DNA of 64,000 nucleotides from Agrococcus baldri (GTDB lineage Bacteria; Actinomycetota; Actinomycetes; Actinomycetales; Microbacteriaceae): NCBI GenBank assembly GCA_900114805.1, contig FOZN01000003.1:619670-683669 (forward strand). The letters run 5' to 3'. Position 1 is the stretch's first letter, and each line of letters starts with the position of its first letter. Position numbers and translations under genes: made by a program. Shown one piece after another: positions 15,621 through 24,081 of this stretch. The notes beneath the pieces were generated by a model. It was not told where the DNA came from. It searched no databases and was given only the letters and a program-made list of their open reading frames with translations.

Positions 15621-17150
15621 ATGACCGACACCGTCGTCGAGACCACCGAGCAGTCCACCGAGCCGACCGCGATCCCGCACTGGATCTCGGGCGCTCGACG
15701 TGAAGGGAAGGGCCGCACCGCGCCGGTCTTCAACCCCGCCATCGGGCAGGTGGTCTCCGAGGTCGGGCTCGCCAGCGCCGATGAGGTGAGCGAGGCGATC
15801 GCGACCGCGACGGACGCCTTCCCGGCGTGGCGCGACCTGTCGATCGCGAAGCGCCAAGCGGTCATGTTCCGCTTCCGCGAGCTCATCGTGCAGCGCAAGG
15901 ACGAGCTGGCGACCATCGTGACCCGCGAGCACGGCAAGGTCCACTCGGACGCGCTGGGCGAGATCGCCCGCGGCATCGAGGTGGCGGAGCTCGCGACCGC
16001 GTTCCCGCTGCTGACGAAGGGCGAGTACTCCGAGAACGCCTCGACCGGCGTCGACGTCTACTCGCTGCGCCAGCCGCTCGGCGTGGTCGGCATCATCAGC
16101 CCCTTCAACTTCCCGGCCATGATTCCGCTGTGGTTCGCGCCGGTCGCGCTCGCTGCCGGCAACGCGGTCATCATCAAGCCGAGCGAGAAGGACCCGTCGT
16201 CGGCGGTGTTCATCGCCGAGCTGTTCAAGGAGGCGGGACTGCCGGACGGCGTGCTCTCGGTCGTGCACGGCGACAAGGAGGCCGTCGACACGCTGCTGAC
16301 GCACCCTGACGTCCAGGCCATCTCGTTCGTCGGCTCGACGCCCATCGCGGAGTACGTCTACGAGACCGGCTCGAAGCACGGCAAGCGGGTGCAGGCGCTC
16401 GGCGGTGCGAAGAACCACATGCTCGTGCTGCCGGACGCCGACCTCGACGTCACCGCGGACGCTGCAGTGAACGCCGGCTTCGGCTCGGCGGGGGAGCGCT
16501 GCATGGCCATCTCGGTCGTGGTGGCCGTCGACTCGATCGCCGATGAGCTGGCCGCCAAGATCAAGGAGAAGATGGCGGCCATCCGCACCGGCGACGGCAC
16601 GCGCGACAACGACATGGGTCCGCTCATCACCGGGCAGCACCGCGACAAGGTGGCCGGCTACATCCAGACCGCTGCGGATGACGGGGCTGAGCTGATCGTC
16701 GACGGCCGCGACCCCGAGGTCGACGGCGACCCGAACGGTTTCTGGCTGAAGCCGACGCTGATCGACAAGGTGCCGACCGACTCGAGCGCCTACACGGAGG
16801 AGATCTTCGGCCCGGTGCTCTCCATCGTGCGCGTCGCCTCGTACGAGGAGGGGCTGGAGCTCATCAACAGCAACCCCTACGGCAACGGCACGGCGATCTT
16901 CACGAACGACGGCGGGGCGGCGCGTCGCTTCCAGAACGAGGTGCAGGTCGGCATGGTCGGCATCAACGTGCCGATCCCGGTGCCGGTCGGCTACCACTCC
17001 TTCGGCGGCTGGAAGCGCTCGATCTTCGGTCAGGGCAAGGCCTACGGCAAGCACGCGTTCGAGTTCTACACGCGCGAGAAGGTCGTCACCAGCCGCTGGC
17101 TCGACCCGAGCCACGGGGGCCTGAACCTGGGCTTCCCGCAGCACGACTGA
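15621..17150 (+). CDS. mmsA: Methylmalonate-semialdehyde dehydrogenase (acylating)
   Basis: Product of 509 aa of the aldehyde dehydrogenase superfamily. The MMSDH-type features are IPHWISGARREGKGR at the N-terminus, PLGVVGIISPFNFPAMIPLWFAP, the NAD-binding segment SFVGSTPIAEYVYETGS, ALGGAKNH and the catalytic Cys in GSAGERCMAIS. The absence of the usual general-base Glu (the LGGAKNH segment replaces LGGK/E) is typical of CoA-acylating MMSDH. It converts methylmalonate or malonate semialdehyde plus CoA and NAD+ to propionyl- or acetyl-CoA in valine, inositol or beta-alanine catabolism. A TAGGCT box at 15574-15579 could drive it. Confidence 0.93.
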   Translation: MTDTVVETTEQSTEPTAIPHWISGARREGKGRTAPVFNPAIGQVVSEVGLASADEVSEAIATATDAFPAWRDLSIAKRQAVMFRFRELIVQRKDELATIVTREHGKVHSDALGEIARGIEVAELATAFPLLTKGEYSENASTGVDVYSLRQPLGVVGIISPFNFPAMIPLWFAPVALAAGNAVIIKPSEKDPSSAVFIAELFKEAGLPDGVLSVVHGDKEAVDTLLTHPDVQAISFVGSTPIAEYVYETGSKHGKRVQALGGAKNHMLVLPDADLDVTADAAVNAGFGSAGERCMAISVVVAVDSIADELAAKIKEKMAAIRTGDGTRDNDMGPLITGQHRDKVAGYIQTAADDGAELIVDGRDPEVDGDPNGFWLKPTLIDKVPTDSSAYTEEIFGPVLSIVRVASYEEGLELINSNPYGNGTAIFTNDGGAARRFQNEVQVGMVGINVPIPVPVGYHSFGGWKRSIFGQGKAYGKHAFEFYTREKVVTSRWLDPSHGGLNLGFPQHD

Positions 17151-17169
17151 ACCGGTCGCGTCCGGCACC

Positions 17170-17203
17170 GCACGGCGCTCCGCCACTCGGCGGGGCGCCG
17201 TGC
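17170..17203. terminator. Strong GC hairpin between convergent genes
   Basis: GCACGGCGC (17170-17178) pairs with GCGCCGTGC (17195-17203); inner bases extend the stem to about 15 bp with an ACTC loop. It lies 20 nt after the mmsA stop and before the converging acetyltransferase gene, so it probably works as a bidirectional terminator even without a U tract. Confidence 0.7.
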
Positions 17204-17279
17204 GCCGTTCCGGGCCGGCACGATGAGGCGGCGGCCGCAGCCGCGAGCAAGCGGCCCTCGCCGGTGCGGTCAGCGGGCG

Positions 17280-17855
17280 CTACCCGGTCCGGCGAGCTGC
17301 CAGGTACAGCGACGTGCCCAGCTCGCCGGTGGCCGGATTGACCTCGTCCTCGACGAAGCGGCCCTCGACCGCCATGCCGATGCGCTCGGCGACGCGACGG
17401 GAGGCGACGTTCTGCTCGTCGAGCTGTGCGCTGACCCGGTGGGCGCCGAGTGCGAAGGCGAGCTCGAGCGCGGCCTGCGCCGCCTCGGTCGCGACGCCCT
17501 TGCCCTGCGCCTCGGCCGCGACCGTCCAGCCCAGCTCCGCCTGACGGCTGGCGAGGCTCGTGATGCGCACCATCAGATCGCCGACGAGCCGTCCGTCCAG
17601 CTCGATGCCGAGTTGCATCGCGTCGCCGTCGCGCAGGAAGACGGGAGCATCACCCGCCGTCCAGGCCATCAGCTCGGCTTCGGTCTGATCGCGGTTGTAC
17701 GTCCAGCGGCGCTGGCCGGGCGCGTTCCGGTAGGCGCGCACCGCGTCGAGGTCGTCGGGGCGCAGCGTGCGCAGCACGAGTCGGTCGGTGCGGATGGGGA
17801 GCGCCGCGCGGGCGACGCGCATCGCCTCCGCCGGCTCGATGGGGTCGACGGTCAC
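17280..17855 (-). CDS. GNAT-family N-acetyltransferase
   Basis: Product of 191 aa from GTG 17855, whose codon overlaps the thioesterase stop. The pattern is RimJ/RimL-like: IRTDRLVLRTLRPDDLDAVRAYRN at the start, VGDLMVRI, ELGWTVAAEAQGKGVATEAAQAALELAF with the acetyl-CoA pyrophosphate-binding loop (QGKGVATE), and VSAQLDEQNVASRRVAERIGM. It would transfer an acetyl group to a protein N-terminus or small amine; the substrate cannot be told. Operon with tesB. Confidence 0.9.
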   Translation of the reverse strand: MTVDPIEPAEAMRVARAALPIRTDRLVLRTLRPDDLDAVRAYRNAPGQRRWTYNRDQTEAELMAWTAGDAPVFLRDGDAMQLGIELDGRLVGDLMVRITSLASRQAELGWTVAAEAQGKGVATEAAQAALELAFALGAHRVSAQLDEQNVASRRVAERIGMAVEGRFVEDEVNPATGELGTSLYLAARRTG

Positions 17856-18763
17856 GTCTGCTCCGCCCTCGGGGCGGGCACCGCATCCGCCGTCTCCTGT
17901 GGCACGCGCACCATGCCCTCCTGGGCGACCGTGGCCACGTGCGTGCCGTCGGCCGCGTAGATGTAGCCGTGGCCGAGCCCGCGCCCGCCGCCCGACGAGC
18001 TGGTCTCCAGCTCGAGCAGCAGCCACTCGTCGACGCGCGTGGGGCGGTGCCACCAGAGCGCGTGGTCGAGGCTCGCCGCCTTGAGCCCCGGCGTCGTCCA
18101 GGCGGCGCCGTGCATGCGCACGATCGGCTCGAGCATCGCGTAGTCCGACAGGTAGGCGAGCGCGGCGCGGTGGAGGGCGTCCTCGTCGGGCAGCCGGTGC
18201 TTCGCCCTGATCCAGACGTGCTGCTTGCCGTCGCGCCGCCGCGAGGGGTCTGGCAGGAAGATCGGGCCCTCCACGTGGCGGATGTCGAACGGCCGGGAGA
18301 TCACCGCGCGCGCCTGCGGGTGCTCGGCGTAGGCGGCGAGCAGCTCGTCGGAGCTCGGCAGCTCGTCCGGGCGGGGCAGCCCCTGCGGCATCGCGTGCTG
18401 CGAGGAGGGGCCATCGTCGAGATCCTGGAAGGAGGAGATCATCGACATGATCGGCTGGCCGTGCTGGTAGGCCTGCACGCGCCGGGTCGAGAACGACCGG
18501 CCGTCATGGATGCGCTCGACGGCGAAGGTGATGGGCTGCTCGACGTCGCCGGGGCGCACGAAGTATCCGTGCACCGAATGGATGTGCCGGTCGTCAGCGA
18601 CGGTGCGCTGCGCCGCGACCACTGCCTGTGCCATGACCTGACCGCCGAACACCCGGCCGTGAGGCATCGGATGGCTCTTGCCCGTGAAGATGTCCTCATC
18701 GGTGCGCGCGCCGGTGTCGGTCAGCGTCAGCGTCTCCAGCAGGATGCGGATGCTCTCGGTCAT
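17852..18763 (-). CDS. tesB: Acyl-CoA thioesterase II
   Basis: Product of 303 aa with two hot-dog domains in tandem, the TesB layout. The first contains GRVFGGQVMAQAVVAAQRTV and VHSVHGYFVRPG-like HSVHGYFVRPGD; the second ends SLDHALWWHRPTRVDEWLLLELETSSSGGGRGLGHGYIY with the conserved Asp and Ser/Gly residues of the active site. It hydrolyses a wide range of fatty acyl-CoAs to free acid and CoA. Its stop overlaps the GNAT start (GTGA). Confidence 0.94.
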   Translation of the reverse strand: MTESIRILLETLTLTDTGARTDEDIFTGKSHPMPHGRVFGGQVMAQAVVAAQRTVADDRHIHSVHGYFVRPGDVEQPITFAVERIHDGRSFSTRRVQAYQHGQPIMSMISSFQDLDDGPSSQHAMPQGLPRPDELPSSDELLAAYAEHPQARAVISRPFDIRHVEGPIFLPDPSRRRDGKQHVWIRAKHRLPDEDALHRAALAYLSDYAMLEPIVRMHGAAWTTPGLKAASLDHALWWHRPTRVDEWLLLELETSSSGGGRGLGHGYIYAADGTHVATVAQEGMVRVPQETADAVPAPRAEQT

Positions 18764-18804
18764 GCCGGTCCTCTCAGACTGTTGGGCCCAAGTCGGGGCC
18801 GCTC

Positions 18805-18810
18805 TAGTCT
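18805..18810 (+). promoter_or_regulatory. -10 box for the gene at 18820
   Basis: TAGTCT with 9 nt to ATG 18820; a transcript with a leader of at most a few bases is expected. Confidence 0.45.
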
Positions 18811-18819
18811 AGAGAGCGC

Positions 18820-19434
18820 ATGCACGCCATCCTCTCCCTCGACGACCGCGCCCGCGCCGACCTCGTCCTGCTGCTCGATCGGGCGGCCGTGTTCGGCGAC
18901 GGCACCGTGCGTCTGGCCGCCGACGGCGATGTCGCGCTGCTCACGACGCCCATGACCGCCTCGGCGGGTCTGCTCGACTCCGGCCCGACGGTGCTGGTCG
19001 CGCGGGCGGCGCGCATGCGCGAGCCCGCGCGCTTCGACGGCGTGGTGGCGCTGCCGGCGCTGCGGGAAGCGCTGAAGGAGGGTGCCGACATCGAGGTGCC
19101 GGATGCCGTGGGTCGCCCCGCGTGGGCCGCCGTCTCACCGCCGAGGGGCGGCTGGGTGCACCTCGGCGACGTCGACCCTGCGCGCGTGCGCGAGCTCGCG
19201 ATGCAGGCGGCGTCGGACGTCGAGGCGGCGCTGCCTGCCTCGCCCGGCGAGCCCGTGCGGCGCCGGGCGGAGCGCGCCGTCTGGGCGCGCAGCGTCGACC
19301 CGAGCGGCCTCACCGCCGGCCAGGCGGCAGCGCTCGTCGCCATGCGCTTCCTGGGCGAGGCGCCCGTGCGGGTGACGGAGTCGGGTGGGTGGATGCGCGC
19401 CTCCGGCCGCGCGGGCGAGGTGCTGGCCCGCTAG
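18820..19434 (+). CDS. Hypothetical actinobacterial protein (204 aa)
   Basis: Product of 204 aa, no signal peptide or membrane helix. The first ~90 residues look like an alpha/beta domain (LDDRARADLVLLLDRAAVFGDGTVRLAADGDVALLTTP), the rest is helical with a basic patch (RRRAERAVWARSV) and ends with a winged-helix-like piece (RFLGEAPVRVTESGGWMRA). I cannot name a family. It is divergent from tesB and overlaps the end of the next, converging gene by 4 nt. Confidence 0.7.
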   Translation: MHAILSLDDRARADLVLLLDRAAVFGDGTVRLAADGDVALLTTPMTASAGLLDSGPTVLVARAARMREPARFDGVVALPALREALKEGADIEVPDAVGRPAWAAVSPPRGGWVHLGDVDPARVRELAMQAASDVEAALPASPGEPVRRRAERAVWARSVDPSGLTAGQAAALVAMRFLGEAPVRVTESGGWMRASGRAGEVLAR

Positions 19435-20090
19435 ATCCTGCCCCGCTGCACACCGGAGCGCTCCGGCCGGCGTGCGGTGAGCAGCAGAGCGATGCTGCCG
19501 CCGATCGCGAGCACGATCCCGGGGATCGCGATCAGCAGCGAGCGGCCGCGCCCGGTGAGCAGGACCAGCGCGCCGCTGAGGATCAGCAGGAGTGCCCCCG
19601 CGGCGATGGCCGCGATGGACAGGGTGCGGGCGATGCGACGCCTGGCCTGCGCGGTCGCGGGGTCGTCGTCGCCCGAGCGCAGCCGGCGCACGAGCAGCAC
19701 CACCCCGGTGGCGGCCAGCACAGCGCCGGGAACCGCCAGCAGCAGGGTGCGGCCCCTGCCTGTCACCAGCATGAGGCTGCCGCCCCACAGCAGCATGAGC
19801 GCACCGACGACGATGGCCGCGGCCGCGAGCCACAGCATCGCGCTCGGCCGCCGGGGCGCGGGAGCCTGCTCGGCCGTCTCCGCGCCGGCCTCGGCGACCA
19901 GCTCGCGCGGGCTGCCGAGGCGCGCGAGCACGTCGTCGATCTCGGAGCCCTCGCCGGCCGCCTCGCCCAGGTGCTCGCTGATCTGGCCGAGCAGCTGCTG
20001 CCGGTCGGCCCGCGGCAGCCGGGCGGATTCGAGCCGGAGCTGCTCGAGGTAGTGCTGCGCTGCGGGCGGCAGCGCGGTCGCCTCGGTCAT
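19431..20090 (-). CDS. HAAS/DUF1700-type membrane protein paired with PadR
   Basis: Product of 219 aa. Residues 1-65 form a soluble helical domain (YLEQLRLESARLPRADRQQLLGQISEHL; IDDVLARLGSPRELVAEA) of the HAAS/DUF1700 kind. The C-terminal half has four hydrophobic segments arranged as two internal copies sharing TGRGR followed by LL, PG, and a hydrophobic helix (about 95-140 and 165-210). It overlaps the PadR stop (ATGA), the usual genetic pairing in this family, where the PadR-like repressor controls the membrane protein. Function unknown; envelope stress sensing is often suggested. Confidence 0.82.
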   Translation of the reverse strand: MTEATALPPAAQHYLEQLRLESARLPRADRQQLLGQISEHLGEAAGEGSEIDDVLARLGSPRELVAEAGAETAEQAPAPRRPSAMLWLAAAAIVVGALMLLWGGSLMLVTGRGRTLLLAVPGAVLAATGVVLLVRRLRSGDDDPATAQARRRIARTLSIAAIAAGALLLILSGALVLLTGRGRSLLIAIPGIVLAIGGSIALLLTARRPERSGVQRGRI

Positions 20091-20461
20091 GGGTGCACCT
20101 CTCGTTGCTGATCGGAGTCATCGCCGGGAGTGAGGATCGAATCGACGGCGCGCGTGAATGCCGGCCAGTCGGTGCGGAAGGCGGCGAGCTCTGCGCGGCC
20201 CGTGCTCGTCAGGCGGTAGAAGCGGCGGGGACGGTCGCGCTCGTTCACGACCCATTCGCTCTCGACCGCGCCGGCGTCCTGCAGGCGCGTGAGCAGCGGG
20301 TAGACGGTGCCCTCGCTCGCGACCAAGTCGCGGGTGGAGAGCTCCCGGACGATCTCGAGGCCATAGCGCTCGCGCTCCTCGAGCAGCGCCAGCACGAGCG
20401 GGCCCAGCACGCCCTTGCGCAGCTGGGATGCTGCGGGTCCCGTCGCCATGCCAGGCACCAT
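20087..20461 (-). CDS. PadR-family transcriptional regulator
   Basis: Product of 124 aa (an internal ATG at 20449 is an alternative). The PadR winged helix is clear: LRKGVLGPLVLALLEERERYGLEIVRELSTRDLVASEGTVYPLLTRLQDAGAVESEW, then the wing with RPRRFYRLTSTGRAELAAF and a C-terminal dimerisation helix. Such repressors bind a dyad over their own promoter and respond to phenolic or other hydrophobic ligands. It is coupled to the HAAS-type membrane protein downstream. A matching dyad abuts its start codon. Confidence 0.93.
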   Translation of the reverse strand: MVPGMATGPAASQLRKGVLGPLVLALLEERERYGLEIVRELSTRDLVASEGTVYPLLTRLQDAGAVESEWVVNERDRPRRFYRLTSTGRAELAAFRTDWPAFTRAVDSILTPGDDSDQQREVHP

Positions 20462-20479
20462 ACCTTGCGGTGCAAAGTA
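20461..20479. promoter_or_regulatory. Candidate PadR operator and -10 box
   Basis: TACCTTGCGGTGCAAAGTA is a 19-bp dyad (8-bp arms, 7 of 8 matching, 3-bp centre). It directly precedes the padR start on the minus strand, and its minus-strand TACTTT can act as the -10 box. PadR proteins typically bind TAC-TTGC/GCAA-GTA-like dyads, so autorepression is likely (inference). Confidence 0.6.
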
Positions 20480-20500
20480 CGCGCAAGGCGTCGAGTGGCC

Positions 20501-20917
20501 TCAGCCGTCAGGCTGGTCGAGCAGCGAGCGGAGGCCGGAGGGAACCAGCTCGAGCGCAGGGTCGTCGAAGCGATCGGGCGTGAGCCACCACACCGGGTGC
20601 CCGGCATCCGTGGTCGGCGGCACCGACGCATCCGCCCCCATGGTCGCCGTGAGCACGTGCACCAGCTCGTGCCGCTCGCGACCGGCGAAGGCCACGCGGT
20701 GCTCGATGACGCGCAGCGGTGCGATGCCGGTGACGGCGAGGCCGAGCTCCTCCTGCAGCTCGCGGGCCACCGCATCCGCCGCCGTCTCGCCCGCGTCGAG
20801 ACCGCCGCCCGGCGGGCGCACGAGCATACGGCCGCTGCCCGGCTCGACGGCGCTGGTGACCAGCAGGGCGCCGTCGGCGCGGCGGATCAGCGCGATCGCG
20901 ATCGGGCGGGCGGGCAC
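20501..20917 (-). CDS. Nudix hydrolase
   Basis: Product of 138 aa from GTG 20917. The Nudix box G-x5-E-x7-REUxEExGU fits exactly: Gly38, Glu44, then RELQEELGL at 52-60. It would hydrolyse a nucleoside diphosphate linked to another moiety, with Mg2+. The substrate is unknown; the IALIRRADGALLV start resembles MutT/ADP-ribose type enzymes. It lies 9 nt after the App1-like gene on the same strand. Confidence 0.92.
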   Translation of the reverse strand: MPARPIAIALIRRADGALLVTSAVEPGSGRMLVRPPGGGLDAGETAADAVARELQEELGLAVTGIAPLRVIEHRVAFAGRERHELVHVLTATMGADASVPPTTDAGHPVWWLTPDRFDDPALELVPSGLRSLLDQPDG

Positions 20918-20926
20918 GGCTGCGCC

Positions 20927-21964
20927 TCAGAGCACGTGCAGCTCGGGGATGGCGCCGAGCTCGGAGGCGAGGCCGCCGCCGTTGGGCGACCACACCCACG
21001 GATGCATCGAGCGGGTATCCGAGTGCTTGCGGCCACCGGCGAGCACCGCCTCCTGCGTCGACAGCTCGCGGATCGCGACGGCCCGCACCGAGGCGGGGTG
21101 CGCGTTGGCGAACTCGCCGTAGATCTCCTCGTCGTGCTGGCCGTCGTCGCCGACCAGCAGCCAGCGGATGTGGGGGAACTCGCGCGCGAGCCGGCGCAGC
21201 TCGGCGCGCTTGTGATCCTTGCCGGAGCGGAAGAAGCGGTCGTGCGTCGGGCCCCAGTCGGTCAGCAGCATGCTGCCGGCGGGGTAGAGGTTGCGGGAGA
21301 GGAAGCGGGTGAGGGCGGGGGCCGCGTTCCAGGCGCCGGTGGAGAGGTAGATGAAGGGGCTGCTCGGGTGCTGCCTGGCGATGCGCTCGTAGAGCACGGC
21401 CATGCCCGGCACCGGCTGGCGGCCGTGCTCGTCGAGCACGAACGCGTTCCACGCGGCCAGCAGCGGCCGGGGGAGCGAGGTGACCATGACGGTGTCGTCG
21501 ATGTCGCTGACGACGCCGAAGCGTGTCTCCGGGTCGACGACGAAGATCGGAGCGGCGACGGGGAGGGAGCCGGCGACCGAGAGAGTGACCTCCTGCCAGC
21601 CCGGCTCGAGCCGGAACGGCACGATCGCGTCGACGACGCCGCCGCGGTCGGCGACCACGACGTGGCGCTCGCCGCCGGCCTCGATCATCACGTCGATGTC
21701 GTTGAGGGCGAGCGAGGTGAAGGAGCGCCAGCCGCGCACGTTCTCGTAGTGCACGCTGCGCTCGGCACCGGGCTGCACCAGCAGCACGCGCGCGAGCACC
21801 CGCACCCAGCCGTCGCCGCCGTAGCCGGCGTAGGCGACGATCGCGGGCAGCCGGCCGGCGCGGAGGGCGTTGGCCTCGCGCTGCTCGTGGATCCAGTCCT
21901 CGATGCGGGCGGCGGTGTGCTTGATCGGCTCGGGGATGTGCGCGAGCGGATCGAGTTCCTCCAT
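20927..21964 (-). CDS. App1-like phosphatase (DUF2183)
   Basis: Product of 345 aa from ATG 21964. The C-terminal domain carries the DxDxT motif DIDDTVMVT (Asp154, Asp156) of App1-type HAD-like phosphatidate phosphatases, then LSTGAWNAAPALTRFLSRN and LVGDDGQHDEEIYGEFA, the conserved acidic motif of the family. The N-terminal ~145 residues form a beta-rich accessory domain. No signal peptide. In yeast App1 acts on phosphatidic acid; bacterial relatives are untested, so activity on lipid phosphates is inference. Operon with the Nudix gene. Confidence 0.88.
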   Translation of the reverse strand: MEELDPLAHIPEPIKHTAARIEDWIHEQREANALRAGRLPAIVAYAGYGGDGWVRVLARVLLVQPGAERSVHYENVRGWRSFTSLALNDIDVMIEAGGERHVVVADRGGVVDAIVPFRLEPGWQEVTLSVAGSLPVAAPIFVVDPETRFGVVSDIDDTVMVTSLPRPLLAAWNAFVLDEHGRQPVPGMAVLYERIARQHPSSPFIYLSTGAWNAAPALTRFLSRNLYPAGSMLLTDWGPTHDRFFRSGKDHKRAELRRLAREFPHIRWLLVGDDGQHDEEIYGEFANAHPASVRAVAIRELSTQEAVLAGGRKHSDTRSMHPWVWSPNGGGLASELGAIPELHVL

Positions 21965-22026
21965 GCGTGACCTCCCGAGCCGTGAACGCCCCTCGACCCT
22001 ACTGGCTGAGGGCTGCCCGGCCCGGA

Positions 22027-22722
22027 CTACGCCGGGTTGATCGGTGCCATCAGCCCCGCGCCGGTCTCGCGCACGTTGCCCACGCGCCGGTCGACGACGT
22101 GCATCGTCAGGCTCTCGGCGGTCTCGGCGGCCTCGGCGACGACGGCCCCGAGCGCGGCCTCGCCGTCCTCGGTCGGGTCGAGCCAGGCGTCCCGCATCTC
22201 CGCCGAGACCACCACCGGCATCCGCTCGTGGATGCCGGCGAGCTCGCCGGCCGCCGCGGTGGTGAGGATGGTCGTGGAGAGGAGCCAGAAGCCGTCGGGC
22301 TGCTTCCACCACGCGTAGAGGCCGGCGAACGAGATCGGCGCCTCGCCGTGGATGTAGTGGGGCGTCTTCGTCTCGGCCTGCTTCTGCCACTCGTACCAGC
22401 CGTCCGCGGGCACCAGGGCGCGGCGCTCGCGGACGGCGTCGCGGAACATCGGCTTCTCGGCCGCCGTCTCCGCCCGCGCGTTGAAGGCGCGCACGCCGAT
22501 CGAGGGGTCGTCTGCCCAGGCCGGCACCAGGCCCCAGCGCGCTGCCTCGAGGCGGCGGATGGGTGGGGTCTCGTCGCGCGGGCTGGGCTCGACCACGATG
22601 GGCACCGTGGTCGTCGGCGGAATGTTCCAGTTGGGCTCCGGCAGCCCATCGCCCGACTCGTCGATCTCGAACAGGGCGACCAGGTCGCTCGCGGGGGTGG
22701 CCATGACATAGCGTCCGCACAT
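22027..22722 (-). CDS. SRAP-domain protein (HMCES/YedK), abasic-site DNA-protein crosslinker
   Basis: Product of 231 aa. It begins MCGRY, so after Met removal Cys2 becomes the N-terminal nucleophile that forms a thiazolidine with abasic sites in single-stranded DNA. Other SRAP landmarks are present: RWGLVPAWADD, NARAET (Asn81, Glu85), ALVPADGWYEW (Glu111) and the late IHERMPVV with His165. It protects stalled replication forks from strand breakage at abasic sites. Divergent from the TetR gene, with only about 30 bp between starts. Confidence 0.95.
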   Translation of the reverse strand: MCGRYVMATPASDLVALFEIDESGDGLPEPNWNIPPTTTVPIVVEPSPRDETPPIRRLEAARWGLVPAWADDPSIGVRAFNARAETAAEKPMFRDAVRERRALVPADGWYEWQKQAETKTPHYIHGEAPISFAGLYAWWKQPDGFWLLSTTILTTAAAGELAGIHERMPVVVSAEMRDAWLDPTEDGEAALGAVVAEAAETAESLTMHVVDRRVGNVRETGAGLMAPINPA

Positions 22723-22752
22723 GCCGGAGATGCTCTCACTTTCGGAGCCCGG

Positions 22753-23409
22753 ATGCGAGATGATGGCGCAATGGACGATCTCAGCGCCGGAGGACCTTCG
22801 ATCACGGTGCGGCACGAGCCCGTGCAGGCGCGCGCCGCCCATCGCGTCGAAGCGCTGCTGGACGCCGCAGCGGCGGTCGTCGTCGAGCATGGCATCGAGC
22901 ACCTGACCACGGCGCTGGTGGCAGAGCGCGCCGGCGCCTCCATCGGCACCGTCTACCGCTACTTCCCCGACCGCGTCGCCGTGCTGGTGGCGCTCGCGGA
23001 GCGCAACCTCGAGCGCATGCGGCTCGCGCTCGAGCGGGTGCTCGGCGCCGAGCACGCGAGCTGGGAGGAGGCGCTCGAAGCGATCGTCGCAGCGATGGTC
23101 GAGACCTTCCGCGAAGTGCCGTCCTTCCGCTCGCTGCGCACGGGCGAGGGGCTCGATCTCGGCCCGCAGAACCGGGAGCCGGTGGCGCCGCTGTTCGTCG
23201 CAGACATCGCCGGGTACCTCGGGGCGCGCTGGGGCGTGCAGGTCGCCGACGGCGAGCACGAGCACATCGAGCTGGCGATCGGCGGCCTCGACGCGCTCGT
23301 CACCTATGCGTTCCTGCACGACCCCGACGGCGACCCCCGCTACTTGACCATGGGGCGCGAGATCGCGCGCGAGCAGCTTGCACCGCTCTTCGCGGGCGCG
23401 GGCGCGTGA
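22753..23409 (+). CDS. TetR-family transcriptional regulator
   Basis: About 218 aa from ATG 22753, chosen because CGGAG lies 5 nt upstream; ATG 22771 is an alternative. The N-terminal helix-turn-helix is typical: RVEALLDAAAAVVVEHGIEHLTTALVAERAGASIGTVYRYFPDRVAVLVALAERNLERM. The C-terminal ligand-binding part is all-helical and divergent (EAIVAAMVETFREVPSFRSLRTGEGL). The neighbour is the SRAP gene, divergently transcribed, but no obvious operator dyad was found in the short spacer. Target genes unknown. Confidence 0.92.
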   Translation: MRDDGAMDDLSAGGPSITVRHEPVQARAAHRVEALLDAAAAVVVEHGIEHLTTALVAERAGASIGTVYRYFPDRVAVLVALAERNLERMRLALERVLGAEHASWEEALEAIVAAMVETFREVPSFRSLRTGEGLDLGPQNREPVAPLFVADIAGYLGARWGVQVADGEHEHIELAIGGLDALVTYAFLHDPDGDPRYLTMGREIAREQLAPLFAGAGA

Positions 23410-23418
23410 GGCCAGCCC

Positions 23419-24081
23419 TTAGTCGCGCTCGTGCTGCTCGTCGCTCATGTGGCGGGCCTCGAAGCGGGAGATGACGCGCTTCGCCACCCAGGCGAGCAGG
23501 ATGAACGCCGCGATGACGGCGACGAAGATGAAGCCGGCGCCGTGCAGGCGATCGGCGAGCTCTCGGTAGGTGCCGGCGGCGAGCCAGCCGGCGGAGGCGT
23601 AGGCGCTCGCCCAGACGACGCAGGCGGGGATCGTCCAGGCGAGGAAGCGCCGGTACGGCATCGCCGAGGCGCCGACGATCAGGGGGACGAGCGAGTGCGC
23701 GATCGGCAGGAACCGGGAGAGGAAGATCGCCGGCCCGCCGCGACGCGCGAGGTAGCGCTCGGTGCGCTTCCACTGCGCCGAGGCGCGCGGCCACCGCCGG
23801 GCCAGCCAGCGGTCGATCTTCGGCCCCAGCCAGTGCCCGATGGCGAAGCCGATCGACTCGCCCGCCAGCGCGCCGAGCACCGCCGCGCCGATGAGCGCGA
23901 GCCACCACGGCCACTGCTCGACGGCGAGCGCGGCGACGATCACGATCGTGTCGCCTGGCACCACCAGGCCCAGCAGCACGCTGGTCTCGAGCAGCATCGC
24001 CAGCCCGGCGAGCAGCGTGCGCAGCAGCGGATCGATCGCGCCGACCGCCTCGAGGAAGTCGCCGATGACGTCGTCGATCAC
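23419..24081 (-). CDS. DedA-family membrane protein
   Basis: Product of 220 aa from GTG 24081, overlapping the stop of the pabC-like gene (GTGA). It has four to five hydrophobic segments and the DedA/VTT landmarks ETSVLLGLVVPGDTIVIVAA near the start, GESIGFAIGHWLG and the FLSRFLPIAHSLVPLIVGASAMPYRRF motif. The C-terminal tail after the last helix is basic (RFEARHMSDEQHERD). It is a membrane protein implicated in lipid handling. It is only distantly like the DedA protein at 10091 and belongs to a different operon. Confidence 0.92.
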   Translation of the reverse strand: MIDDVIGDFLEAVGAIDPLLRTLLAGLAMLLETSVLLGLVVPGDTIVIVAALAVEQWPWWLALIGAAVLGALAGESIGFAIGHWLGPKIDRWLARRWPRASAQWKRTERYLARRGGPAIFLSRFLPIAHSLVPLIVGASAMPYRRFLAWTIPACVVWASAYASAGWLAAGTYRELADRLHGAGFIFVAVIAAFILLAWVAKRVISRFEARHMSDEQHERD

